This document shows, one piece after another, positions 38,440 through 46,882 of a stretch of DNA of 64,000 nucleotides; position 1 is the first letter of the stretch, and each line of letters starts with the position of its first letter. Location: assembly GCF_900104925.1 (NCBI RefSeq), contig NZ_LT629735.1:3393001-3457000 (forward strand). The letters are read 5' to 3'. The notes under the pieces are model-generated. The model saw nothing but the letters and a program-made list of their open reading frames with translations, was not told where the DNA came from and did no database searches. This DNA is from Opitutus sp. GAS368 (GTDB taxonomy: Bacteria > Verrucomicrobiota > Verrucomicrobiia > Opitutales > Opitutaceae). Both the position numbers and the translations under genes were made by a program.

Positions 38440-39324
38440 ATGTTTCGTCCACATCAGCTGGAGCTTTTCTATTACGTGGCCCGCTACGGTGGCATCAGCG
38501 CCGCCGTCCGGCATATTCCCTATGGCATCGGCCAGCCGGCGGTCAGCGGCCAGTTGGCGGCGCTTGAGCGCATGGTGGGTGCCAGCCTGTTTGACCGCCG
38601 GCCTTTCCAGCTTACGGAACAGGGCAGGCACATCTACAACCATGTCCGACCCTTTCATGAGAAGCTCGGGGCCCTCTGGGAAAGGGTGCGGGGCCGGCCG
38701 GACCAGACCGTGCGTCTCGCCGTGGCTGGGTTCTTGGACCCTGAATTCCTCGCCTTGGTCCTCGCGGCTGCGTCGCCTCGGCCTGAAGGGGTTCGCTACG
38801 AGCTGCTGACCGGCCAACCAGACGACCTAGTGACGTGGGTGCGGGAGCGGCGGGTGCGGCTGGCCGTCATGCCCTCGGATCGCCGGGCTCCGCTGGTTTC
38901 CTCGCGGATTATCGGCCGGGCCGGTCTGCACCTGTTGGTGTCGCGCCGGGCGGGCATTCGCTCCGCCCAAGATCTCTGGGGACGGCCAAAGATCACTGAA
39001 CCGCTGATCTGTCCGCCGGAGACCGACCCCGTGGGCCGGAGTTTTGTCAGCGGCTTGAAGGCCCTGCACGTCAAATGGGCATCCCGCATCTGGGTGGAAT
39101 CACCCCGGGCCTTGCTGCAGCTCGTCGCCGAGGGCCAAGGCGTGGGCGTCGGTCTCGACCTGCCTTGGGCGACCCGGCACCCGGCGGTCCGGGCGCTGCC
39201 GCTCACCGGGTTCGCTTCGGTGCCGTTGGTCGTGCTCTGGCGCAAGCCGGTTGACCCGTTGCTCCAGTCCCTGCTGACGGCGCTCGACAAAACCAGCCGC
39301 AAGCTTTGGCGGTTCGGGTTGTGA
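38440..39324 (+). CDS. LysR-family transcriptional regulator
   Basis: 294 residues. The N-terminal winged helix is clear: MFRPHQLELFYYVARYGGISA, AVRHIPYGIGQPAVSGQLAAL, ERMVGASLFDRRPFQLTEQG. A periplasmic-binding-protein-like effector domain follows (VRLAVAGFLDPEFLALVLA, LAVMPSDR, QLVAEGQGVGVGLDLPW). No obvious target operon adjoins it: downstream genes are on the opposite strand and upstream is an unknown small gene. The effector is unknown. Confidence 0.9.
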   Translation: MFRPHQLELFYYVARYGGISAAVRHIPYGIGQPAVSGQLAALERMVGASLFDRRPFQLTEQGRHIYNHVRPFHEKLGALWERVRGRPDQTVRLAVAGFLDPEFLALVLAAASPRPEGVRYELLTGQPDDLVTWVRERRVRLAVMPSDRRAPLVSSRIIGRAGLHLLVSRRAGIRSAQDLWGRPKITEPLICPPETDPVGRSFVSGLKALHVKWASRIWVESPRALLQLVAEGQGVGVGLDLPWATRHPAVRALPLTGFASVPLVVLWRKPVDPLLQSLLTALDKTSRKLWRFGL

Positions 39325-39485
39325 TCGGGCCGCTGCTCGCCGGATCGTGGCTGCTGATCTTTGACGATTGGGCGGGCGTGGCGCAGGGCGCCGTGTTGTT
39401 GTTGCTTGAAAGTTGATGGTGTTGGGTCGGAAACCTGACAACAAACCGCAGACAACCGACGACCGCAGTCAGCAGCGCGGGGCAC

Positions 39486-40904
39486 TCAGTAAGCGTTCCG
39501 TCGACGGAAAAACGTCAGAATCATTATCTGCACATCAAACCAGAAGGACCAATTCTCGATGTAGTAAAGGTCGTAGCGAATGCGCTCGACCAGGCTGGTA
39601 TTGCCCCGCAGGCCGTTGACCTGGGCCCAACCGGTCAGGCCGGGGCGCACTTCGTGGCGGGGATTGTAGTGGGGAATCTCATGCTCGAATTGCCTGATCA
39701 GTTCGGGGCGCTCGGGCCGTGGGCCGACCAGACTCATGTCGCCTTTGAGGATGTTCCAGAATTGCGGCAGCTCATCAAGATTCCATTCGCGCATGAAGGC
39801 CCCGATCTTGAGCCGCCGCGGGTCGGCGGCGGTCGCCCATTGCGGGCCGGAAGCGGCTTCGGCATCGGCGCGCATCGAGCGAAGTTTGATGATCGTGAAC
39901 GGGCGGCCATGCAGGCCGGTCCGCACCTGCTTGTAGAACACCGGGCCCGGGCTTTCCCGTCTGATAAGGAAGGTGAAAAGCAGCATTAGTGGGGTCGAGA
40001 GCGTCAGTCCGATCAGCGCTCCGCCGATATCCATGAGGCGCTTGATGATCTGATTGGGCACGCTGTGCAGCGGGATCTGCTCTATGCCCAGCAGAGGCAC
40101 ACCGGAGACGGTTTGCATGCGCAGGCTGGAGACAAATACCTGGAAAAAAGACGGGATGACCTTGAAGTCCACATATCGCCGTTCACACACCGCCGCAATG
40201 CGCCCCAGCTCATCCCGGGAAAGGTCCAGGTCGGCCACCACGATGATATCAACGAGGTGCTGGTCCAGGATTTGATCGAGTTGATCGGCTGATCCGAGCC
40301 GCTTTTGTTCGCGACTGACCTGGGTCTCGGTCGCTGGGGTCGTGATTACGCCGTAGACGGAATACGGATGATTCTTATCACTAAGAATGGCCTGGGTCAG
40401 GCTTTCGGCCTCTCCGCTCCAGCCGACAAGGGCAACCCGCTGAGTGATGCGTTCCCGCCACTCGCTGCGGGAAAGGATATAAAAAAACGAAAACCGCCAC
40501 AACAACACGGCCACCAGCGTGGTCAGGCAGGATACGGCCACGAAAATGCGCGAGATGGCGGGATCAAACTTCAGGATCAACGAGGTGCTGAGAAACAGGG
40601 CGAACCAGAAAAAGGTGCCGCGCAGGATGATATTGGCCGAGCGATGGGGTCGGAGCAGAAGACGGGCGTCATACAGGCTCAGGAAAGCATAGCTGATCAC
40701 GAAAAACCCGGCGCCGAGGAAAAGGAGCTGGTTGTAGGTGGCGAAGGTCGAACCGATGTCCTCGACGCCGAGAGCACGCAGAGGAGAGTTGAACCTGAGC
40801 CAATAACCGGCACAGAGGCCAAGGTAACTGACGAGCAAATCCCCCAATAACTGGAGGGTTACGAGGAGTCGCTGGGATCGCGGATAGGAACGCTTGCCGG
40901 GCAT
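39486..40904 (-). CDS. WcaJ-like undecaprenyl-phosphate sugar phosphotransferase
   Basis: The initiating (priming) enzyme of repeat-unit synthesis: it transfers hexose-1-phosphate to undecaprenyl phosphate at the inner membrane. From the ATG at 40904 (MPGKRSYPRSQRLL) it has 472 residues; the frame is open to 41021. Four N-terminal membrane helices, a CoA-binding-like middle (VALVGWSGEAESLTQAIL) and the C-terminal transferase with RRESPGPVFYKQVRTGLHGR, FTIIKLRSMRADAE, REWNLDELPQFWNILKGDMSL, VGPRPERPEL and RHEVRPGLTGWAQVNG are all present. It is last of three minus-strand genes and serves the plus-strand glycosyltransferases. Confidence 0.93.
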   Translation of the reverse strand: MPGKRSYPRSQRLLVTLQLLGDLLVSYLGLCAGYWLRFNSPLRALGVEDIGSTFATYNQLLFLGAGFFVISYAFLSLYDARLLLRPHRSANIILRGTFFWFALFLSTSLILKFDPAISRIFVAVSCLTTLVAVLLWRFSFFYILSRSEWRERITQRVALVGWSGEAESLTQAILSDKNHPYSVYGVITTPATETQVSREQKRLGSADQLDQILDQHLVDIIVVADLDLSRDELGRIAAVCERRYVDFKVIPSFFQVFVSSLRMQTVSGVPLLGIEQIPLHSVPNQIIKRLMDIGGALIGLTLSTPLMLLFTFLIRRESPGPVFYKQVRTGLHGRPFTIIKLRSMRADAEAASGPQWATAADPRRLKIGAFMREWNLDELPQFWNILKGDMSLVGPRPERPELIRQFEHEIPHYNPRHEVRPGLTGWAQVNGLRGNTSLVERIRYDLYYIENWSFWFDVQIMILTFFRRRNAY

Positions 40905-41020
40905 GGTGGTGTGCGGGAGGAGATAGAAGCGACGACGCTCACAGGGCGAGGAGAAAGCTGAGGCCAAAACAGCACCGGGCTTCAGGACCCACGCCCCGGG
41001 TTTGACCGGGATAGACGACA

Positions 41021-43411
41021 CTAGCGCAGACGATATTCAAGCGAGAGAAAAGTTTCCTCGGCGAACTTCAAACCATCAGGCCAAGGCAGCTCCACCTCGA
41101 TGCGTTGGGGTTTCCCCGGGGGAAGCGCCGACACGATCACAGCGAGGCCCTCGGGGGTGCGCGTGACTTGGGCGCCTTGCTGGCCAAAGAAACCGCCGGT
41201 TTCGGTCATGGGCGCTTCTTCGGTGGCGCGGGGCCGCTCCGCAATGACTTTTGCCTCCGGCTCCAGGCTCCCAGCTGCAGGCTGACGCAGCAGCCCAGCC
41301 ACAACCTTCGTATTCATCCCGCCAATGTCGGGGATAAACGATGTCACGAATCGCGCCGGAGAAATTGCCTTGTCGTCCGGTGTAAACAAGACGGGTGAGG
41401 CAATGCGCTCATAGCGGTCGCCGGCTACCTGGATGATGACGGTGACTTCGCGGCGTTCGTTGGGCAGGAGCGTTAACGCGGAGGACACGGAGCGTCCGGA
41501 AGAATCGGCCGGCGCGCCAGGGACAACCGGTGCCATCGTCGCCGGCAGGATCAGCCTCCCGGAGACCGGCTTGTTCGATAGGTTATACAGCATGATCTTT
41601 CCCCGGCCATATCTGCTGCGGCCCCCCAATGCCTTGCTCTCGGTTCCCAACGCAATCAACCGCACCCACCGGAATTCAAAGGTTGCCGGCAATTGCTTCG
41701 GATAAAACACCAGCACCAGCGACCGGGGCCGGTTGTCCTTGAACCGCCAGGGCAGTTCGGCACGGCCATAAAACGACATGGTGAAATTGCCCGGTGGTTC
41801 CAGGTATTGCTGCCATTCCGGCGTGGCCAGCCGGGTGGGATAGACTTCGTAGAGATTGCCGTTCTGGGTTCTGACCTGAACCATGAACTCTTCAGCCTTG
41901 GCAGGCTGACTCTTGGTTGTTGGCTGCTGGTTGCCGGGCATTGCCGGTTTAGTCTCCGGCTCCTTGTCTTGTCGCGCCGAAGCCCCGGCGGAGGCGGCTC
42001 CCGAGCCCTCCGTAAGCCCGGTGACAAAACTTCCATGGTATCTTTTGATCGGGGAGAGTCCGTCACCGGCGAGAAAGTCGAGCACGATGGGGGAGGGCAC
42101 GGAAGTCGCGACCGCCCAGGAACGGTTTTGGTTGGTAGCGGTTGGTTGTTGGCTGGCTGGATCGTTTTTGTAGCTCCCTGCTCCCGGCTCCTTGCTCGTA
42201 GCTCTTTGCGCAAGCCACCAGGCCAAAGCGGGAGTCGCTTCATTGCCACCGATTCCCCCCCCAATCATCTTCATCCAAGGCTTTATTTCAGGTTTCAGGT
42301 CTCCGGTCTCAGGTTTCTCCGCAAAATCCTTCGCCGTGTAATTGATTCCGCCGGCAGTCCAACCCTCCGGTTTCAAGTCTCTCTGCCCGCCGCCGGCCGG
42401 GACAGATACCGGGTTGGCAGCAGCCAACAATGGCACGGTTTGCTTCGCCATCTCCGCGCCAGACGCTCCGACAGGTTTCTGCAGTGGCGCCACCGCCAGC
42501 CCATACTCCGAGATATCGTATTCCAGATATGGCTGCAGATAGAACGCCATCGGAGCGTCGGGTTGCAGTATCGCAATCTGCTCGCTGATTGACTTGAACC
42601 AGCGCCATTGCCGCAGGCGTCCGTCCTTGGTATCCCGCGCCTGCTTGTCGAGCATGCCATAACCGATCTCAGTCATGAACACGGGAAGGGTTTTTTCCAC
42701 ACCATGAACAGAATTACCCGAACCATTCGGTAAGTTCTGGCCACCCAGGTCAGCGACCGCGCGTTCATGCTGTTTGTAGACGGCGCTGAAATCATCGGAA
42801 TACCCATAATAGTGGTAGTTGTAGCCATCGGTGTAGGCGAAGCCGTCGTTGGCGGCGAAGCGCTCCAGCCACGGGCCGGGTGGCAAGCCCAACGAGCCCA
42901 TGAGCACCAGTCCTGCCTTGCTTTCGGCTCCACCCTCTTGGATCCCTGCTTTCAGACCGAGATAGGTGGCCTTCAGAAAAGCCGCATAACGTTCGGCCGC
43001 TTCCGGCACGAAGCCGAGGTCGGGTTCGTTGTCCACTTCCCAGGCATCAACCAAATCACCATAAGCGGCACCCAGTTTGCGGCTGTTTGCATATGTCTCG
43101 CGCAGATCTTCCGGCAGATATTTCCTTTTCCAATTCTTCGTTGGAAGGCGCAGCAGGACGCAGGTCTTCAAGTGGCGGGTGTGCAGCCTCTCGAGTGCAT
43201 CCCGGGTGGAATGCATGAGGACACTGTCGGTTGGATCGGCGATCCCGCGGATTCTCATCCAGCCGGCGAACTGCGGGCTATCCGGCTCTGAAGCCAACTG
43301 GTGTTCAAGCCCGATCGCATCAAGGCCCGTATCGATCCCCAAGCCCGGGGCAATCTGGCCAGAACCGAGGATGGCCAGGGCGAGGATCGTAACGAAGCCG
43401 GAGCGAGACAT
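41021..43411 (-). CDS. Exported glycoside-hydrolase-like protein with repeat insertions
   Basis: 796 residues from the ATG at 43411, which starts a signal peptide (MSRSGFVTILALAILGSGQ); the frame is open to 43612, but that part lies inside the neighbouring gene. The first half is a TIM-barrel glycosidase (clan A, GH39-like): YGDLVDAWEVDNEPDLGF with acid/base E in N-E-P, and PVFMTEIGYGML with a nucleophile E. The second half is beta-rich. At least five heptamer arrays are translated in the middle and C-terminal part (41254-41286, 41912-41940, 42124-42161, 42172-42206, 42286-42320), and near 42370-42480 there is a copy of the longer 'ttcgccatctccgcgcc' repeat. It probably trims or releases the polymer. 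Confidence 0.8.
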   Translation of the reverse strand: MSRSGFVTILALAILGSGQIAPGLGIDTGLDAIGLEHQLASEPDSPQFAGWMRIRGIADPTDSVLMHSTRDALERLHTRHLKTCVLLRLPTKNWKRKYLPEDLRETYANSRKLGAAYGDLVDAWEVDNEPDLGFVPEAAERYAAFLKATYLGLKAGIQEGGAESKAGLVLMGSLGLPPGPWLERFAANDGFAYTDGYNYHYYGYSDDFSAVYKQHERAVADLGGQNLPNGSGNSVHGVEKTLPVFMTEIGYGMLDKQARDTKDGRLRQWRWFKSISEQIAILQPDAPMAFYLQPYLEYDISEYGLAVAPLQKPVGASGAEMAKQTVPLLAAANPVSVPAGGGQRDLKPEGWTAGGINYTAKDFAEKPETGDLKPEIKPWMKMIGGGIGGNEATPALAWWLAQRATSKEPGAGSYKNDPASQQPTATNQNRSWAVATSVPSPIVLDFLAGDGLSPIKRYHGSFVTGLTEGSGAASAGASARQDKEPETKPAMPGNQQPTTKSQPAKAEEFMVQVRTQNGNLYEVYPTRLATPEWQQYLEPPGNFTMSFYGRAELPWRFKDNRPRSLVLVFYPKQLPATFEFRWVRLIALGTESKALGGRSRYGRGKIMLYNLSNKPVSGRLILPATMAPVVPGAPADSSGRSVSSALTLLPNERREVTVIIQVAGDRYERIASPVLFTPDDKAISPARFVTSFIPDIGGMNTKVVAGLLRQPAAGSLEPEAKVIAERPRATEEAPMTETGGFFGQQGAQVTRTPEGLAVIVSALPPGKPQRIEVELPWPDGLKFAEETFLSLEYRLR
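42124..42320 (-). repeat. Three heptamer arrays in frame in the GH-like gene
   Basis: Array 1 (42124-42161): ttggtag/cggttgg/ttgttgg units. Array 2 (42172-42206): AGCTCCC, TGCTCCC, GGCTCCT, TGCTCGT, AGCTCTT. Array 3 (42286-42320): TTTCAGG twice, TCTCCGG, TCTCAGG, TTTCTCC. They are read as NDPASQQPTATNQNRS, SKEPGAGSYK and PETGDLKPE. Each uses a different heptamer sequence. Confidence 0.9.
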
Positions 43412-43422
43412 GCGGGTCGCGC

Positions 43423-44958
43423 TTAATTTGCGTCCAACTCGACCCAGCGGGCTGACAAGGCAACCAATGCCATCCAGGTGACGAGGATCGCCGGGCACTG
43501 GAAGGGAAAATCGAACCACGCATGCGCGAGTGCCTGGCTGCAGCCAATCAATACGGGCACCGCCAACGAGTGCCAGACGGCCCGGCTCCGGTAGAAAGCT
43601 CTCAACCACCAACCCGCACCTAACAACAGCAGCAGTGTTCCCGTTGCCCCCAGCTCGATCGGGATTTCCCGCCAGTCGCAGTGGGCGTGCTCCCAGAAGA
43701 GTTTTCCCCCGGCATAGACCTCCGGGTAGAGCTTAATGTATTCGGGGAACAGGTAACGGAAGCCCCCAGCCCCCACACCACGCACCCAAGTATTTCCGAG
43801 CATTTTTGACGAAGCGGCGTGAGCCATTAATCGCGCCGGCGTGCTATCATATCGGGAATCGTCATGATGATTGATCAGGAAATCGAAACGCTGCTGAATC
43901 GAAGAAAAATCCACCTCGCTGACGGTGAAACCGATCACGATGAGAAACAGCAGGACCACCGCGGCATAGACAACAGGACTTGTGCTGCCCCCGGATTGAT
44001 TGTGCCGGCGGCTCAACCAGAACCAAGCAGCCACGGCCATCCAAGCGAACGTCACGAGAAGGCTGGCTCCGCGCGAGAGAGAAAAAAAGACTGCGGCGGT
44101 TAGGAATACCGCACAGAAAAAAAGCAGCCCGGCCGGAGTGGATTTTCGGCCGGCGCGCTCGCCTTGGGAGAAAGTCCAGATCGCAAGAGACACGGCAAGG
44201 AAGGTGACGAGGCCGAAGTAGGCGCCGGCGTGATTACGATAAATGAAACTGGCAAAGGCGGTATGCCCGACCGGCCACTCCATAAGGAACAAGTATTTGC
44301 TCGAGCCGGAAAATCGCTGCACGAAACCCACGCCGGCCAGCAGCATGGCGTTGGCCAGCAGCACGGTAAGCAGGAGTTGCAGCGAGCGCCGGCGGGTGAA
44401 TCCGGTCCAGACGGTGCACACGGTCAGCCAGGCGGAGGCGTAGATGATGAACTGCCGCCAGATGTCGAAGCGCTCAAAGGGCGTATCAACCGAGGTGGGC
44501 AGCCAGGGGATGTCGTCCACCCGGCGCAGCCACCATTGCGTGGCACTGCGCTCCCACACCCAGGAGGGATTGGAGGCCTGCAGGGCGATGTAGCCGAGCA
44601 GGGCGAGTCCGATCCAGAAAATGGGGAAATGCAGCAGGCGGGGCAGCGGGTTAAGACGGAAACCTGAAACCTGAGACCTGAAACCTGAAGGCTGGCCATG
44701 GCCAGTGGTCAACTGAATGCTTGGGGCATAGTCTCCCGAGTAGGTCCGCGGGATCAGGGCCAACACCAGGCCCACGGCGCTTAGCGCCAGGCTGGTGAGC
44801 TGGCTCCAGGCGTGCATCGTGCCGAGGGCCCACGGGAGAAAGCAGAGGTGCACCGCTACTACGGTCAACACCGCCTTCTCCAACGGATGTAAAGGAAGGC
44901 GGCGCTTGGAGGCTCGAAAGTGTTCGAGGACGCGGCTGGGAGACTGTTCAGCGTTCAT
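43423..44958 (-). CDS. O-antigen ligase family membrane protein
   Basis: 511 residues with about ten membrane helices (AVLTVVAVHLCFLPWALGTM, LALSAVGLVLALIP, FPIFWIGLALLGYIAL and others). The Wzy_C region has HTAFASFIYRNHAGAYFGLV, then GNTWVRGVGAGGFRYLFPEY and EHAHCDWREIPIELGATGT, with the conserved histidine and following acidic residues. It polymerises or transfers polymer chains at the periplasmic face. Residues about 85-99 ([16 protein letters not shown]) come from five GAAACCT-type heptamers at 44659-44693. Its first 29 codons have a diverged second copy at 45069-45155. First gene of the minus-strand trio with the GH-like and priming enzymes. Confidence 0.87.
   Translation of the reverse strand: MNAEQSPSRVLEHFRASKRRLPLHPLEKAVLTVVAVHLCFLPWALGTMHAWSQLTSLALSAVGLVLALIPRTYSGDYAPSIQLTTGHGQPSGFRSQVSGFRLNPLPRLLHFPIFWIGLALLGYIALQASNPSWVWERSATQWWLRRVDDIPWLPTSVDTPFERFDIWRQFIIYASAWLTVCTVWTGFTRRRSLQLLLTVLLANAMLLAGVGFVQRFSGSSKYLFLMEWPVGHTAFASFIYRNHAGAYFGLVTFLAVSLAIWTFSQGERAGRKSTPAGLLFFCAVFLTAAVFFSLSRGASLLVTFAWMAVAAWFWLSRRHNQSGGSTSPVVYAAVVLLFLIVIGFTVSEVDFSSIQQRFDFLINHHDDSRYDSTPARLMAHAASSKMLGNTWVRGVGAGGFRYLFPEYIKLYPEVYAGGKLFWEHAHCDWREIPIELGATGTLLLLLGAGWWLRAFYRSRAVWHSLAVPVLIGCSQALAHAWFDFPFQCPAILVTWMALVALSARWVELDAN
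44659..44693 (-). repeat. Five 7-bp repeats in frame in the O-antigen ligase gene
   Basis: GAAACCT, GAAACCT, GAGACCT, GAAACCT, GAAGGCT contiguous on the plus strand. The gene is read on the other strand as GFRSQVSGFR, the same heptad peptide as in PolX ([12 protein letters not shown]). Confidence 0.95.
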
Positions 44959-45068
44959 TTTTCAATGTCCATTGGTCATATCGGACCAAGCGAACGCAGG
45001 TGATGCGACTGAGCATTTCGGGAAATGACTGGTGAACATTGAACGATGAACAATGAACATTTGGTGCC

Positions 45069-45155
45069 GGCCTTTTCGAGCGGGTGCAGCGGCAGACGCT
45101 TCCGGTCGGAACGGAACTTGGCCAGGAGACTGGCCGAAGATTGTTCAGCGTTCAT
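45069..45155 (-). pseudogene. Displaced copy of the O-antigen ligase 5' end
   Basis: From an ATG at 45155 the minus strand reads MNAEQSSASLLAKFRSDRKR then LPLHPLEKA, matching the intact gene start MNAEQSPSRVLEHFRASKRR then LPLHPLEKA. Homology stops there, at the GAACATT heptamer array. Differences are spread over many codons, so the copies diverged as coding sequences. Confidence 0.85.
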
Positions 45156-45491
45156 TTTTCACCGTTCCCTGTTCATTGGGCTGAGAGCTTGCGCCGTTGT
45201 TGGCCGCTGCCAACCCGGCGTGCCCGGTTGATGCGTGCTCGCATCCCAGGGATCGTCCACCAACCTGCGTTGGGGCGTTTGTCCGCGGTTCTCGCTTCGC
45301 GAAACCGAGGCAAAGAGCTGGGAGCGGGGAGCCGGATAAGGCAGACATCGGAGGTTAACCACTAATGCACACTAATCGGCGCCAATGACAGAGGAAATTC
45401 TCCGGATTGGACCAAGGCATTTTTAACGCGGAGGACGCAGAGGTCGCGGAGGGGTGGAATCAACGGGTACCTGAGATCTGAAATTCACGAA

Positions 45492-45552
45492 CTGTAGGAG
45501 GGGCTTTAGGCCCCGATGGATCTCGGAATCGCGGCGTAAAGCCGCTCCTCCA
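45492..45552. repeat. Palindromic TGTAGGAG element
   Basis: It begins TGTAGGAGGGGCTTTAGGCC and ends GGCGTAAAGCCGCTCCTCCA, with internal hairpins (GGGGCTTTAGGCCCC and GCGGCGTAAAGCCGC). A left half also occurs at about 15375. It resembles REP-like palindromes seen widely in bacterial intergenic DNA. Confidence 0.7.
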
Positions 45553-45573
45553 ATGGGCAGGCCGTCCCACGGC

Positions 45574-45807
45574 TCAGCCCACCTCAGCGAGCAACCGGAA
45601 GTAATCATCCCGGGACAGTCCTGCCGTGCGCAGGTTATTGCGGATGATAAACACCGGGATCTCCTGATAGGTCGGAATGACGATGGGGCGCAGCACACAC
45701 GGTTTCACATAGGAACGATGACTGCCTTCTTGCCGCCGGAACACAAAACCGGCGCGAGTAAACACCGCGTCCAGCGTGCGCCAATCGGTGGGAACCAGTT
45801 TCGGCAT
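45574..45807 (-). CDS. hicA: HicA mRNA interferase toxin
   Basis: 77 residues from the ATG at 45807 (MPKLVPTDWRTLDAVFTRAGFVFRRQ), with the catalytic histidine in EGSHRSYVKP, as in HicA double-stranded-RNA-binding-fold nucleases. The end (GLSRDDYFRLLAEVG) is family-typical. A longer start at 45825 would overlap HicB. It follows hicB by 4 bases. Its first codons have a relic copy at 33350-33422. Confidence 0.9.
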   Translation of the reverse strand: MPKLVPTDWRTLDAVFTRAGFVFRRQEGSHRSYVKPCVLRPIVIPTYQEIPVFIIRNNLRTAGLSRDDYFRLLAEVG

Positions 45808-45811
45808 GGGA

Positions 45812-46081
45812 CTACACGGCGACAAGTGCGGCGGCTTTCTCGGTCTTGAGCCACTTGGGACTCAACCAGCCTCGCACTCCTCGCGTATAGCCCGTTTCTT
45901 CCAAAACCCGTTCCAAGGTGCCTTCTTCCTGCGCGGTCTTGAGGAAAAGACCCACGGCCTCGGCGAGTGCGGCCCGCGCCTTGGCCGGCGTCGATCCGCT
46001 GCTCGCCACCTCCAGCGGCATGGCATGGGCGATATATTGCCCGCCTTCCCGCCAAAGCTGCACGGTGTAGCCCAATTTCAT
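45812..46081 (-). CDS. hicB: HicB-family antitoxin
   Basis: 89 residues from the ATG at 46081 (MKLGYTVQLWREGGQYIAHAMPLEVASSG). The HicB partial RNase-H-like fold is followed by STPAKARAALAEAVGLFLKTA and a C-terminal region (LSPKWLKTEKAAALVAV). The order hicB then hicA is less common than hicA first, but known. The frame is open to 46153 without similarity. TTGACT lies 36 bases upstream of the start codon (46117-46112). Confidence 0.87.
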   Translation of the reverse strand: MKLGYTVQLWREGGQYIAHAMPLEVASSGSTPAKARAALAEAVGLFLKTAQEEGTLERVLEETGYTRGVRGWLSPKWLKTEKAAALVAV

Positions 46082-46117
46082 GCTCCCCGAGCAAATCCGC
46101 TTTGCCCGTCCAGTCAA

Positions 46118-46882
46118 GCCGCCGCCGGCTATACAGTGAACCAGCCGTCTCAACCCTGAGACCTGAGGGTTCAGACCAAGGCATTTTTAACACGAAGGAC
46201 GCAGAGATCGCGGAGGATAGGGGTACCGAAACCTGACGGAGCGCTGCGCGGAGATGGCGAAGCAAACCTGACGAAGATGGCGAAGCAACCTGAGGAGAGG
46301 ACCAAGGCATCTTAACCACGGATTACACACCGTTGCGGCATGCTTGCCACCCGGTGTGCCCTGTTGATGCGTGCTCGCATCCCAGGGATCGTCCACCAAC
46401 CTGCGTTGGGGCGTTTGTCCCGAGAACTCCGTCGTCCCGCGGATTCACGGGCAAACGGATGAACACGGATGGTTTTTGCACAGGAGCCAACGGAGATAAC
46501 AGAGAGAGCAATCCACCGCCCCTCCTGCCTTTCCTCGGTTTCCTCCTGTCCGAAACCTGTCTTGGTCTTTAGACGGAGACCTGAGGGACAAGGCCAAGGC
46601 ATTTTTAACACGAAGGACGCAGAGATCGCGGAGGGTAGGGATACCGAAGCCTGACGGAGCGCTGCGCGGAGATGACGAAGCAAACCTGAGGAAGGGACCA
46701 AGGCATTTTAACCACGGATTCCACGGATGAACACGGATGGAAACATCCCAATCTCTTTACAGGAGGTCGCAGAGGAAGCAGAGATTTCGATCTCCGGCCT
46801 TTTCTCTGCGTGCTCCTGTGAAAACCTGCCTTGGCCTTGATCCGTTCAATCCGTGATCCCTGGGTTTAAACCGGCTGCGGGG
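46118..46882. repeat. Repeat island between hicAB and the ParDE-like pair
   Basis: No gene. The block at about 46321-46560 (cgttgcggcatgcttgccac ... caatccaccgcccctcctgc) and the block at about 46689-46856 (accacggattccacggatg ... gatccgttcaatccgtgat) both recur, in the opposite order, at 49021-49470. Between them are gcgctgcgcggagatg and ggacgcagagatcgcggagg repeats. Confidence 0.7.

Larger units (their letters stand above)
44959..45573. repeat. Intergenic region between O-antigen ligase and hicAB
   Basis: Apart from the displaced gene end (45069-45155) no gene is supported. It has four heptamers GAACATT, GAACGAT, GAACAAT, GAACATT (45034-45061), a 'gttggggcgtttgtcc' block (45270), 'cacactaatcggcgcc' and 'aacgcggaggacgcagaggtcgcggagg' repeats, and a palindromic tgtaggaggggctttaggcccc element (45492-45552). 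Confidence 0.65.
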
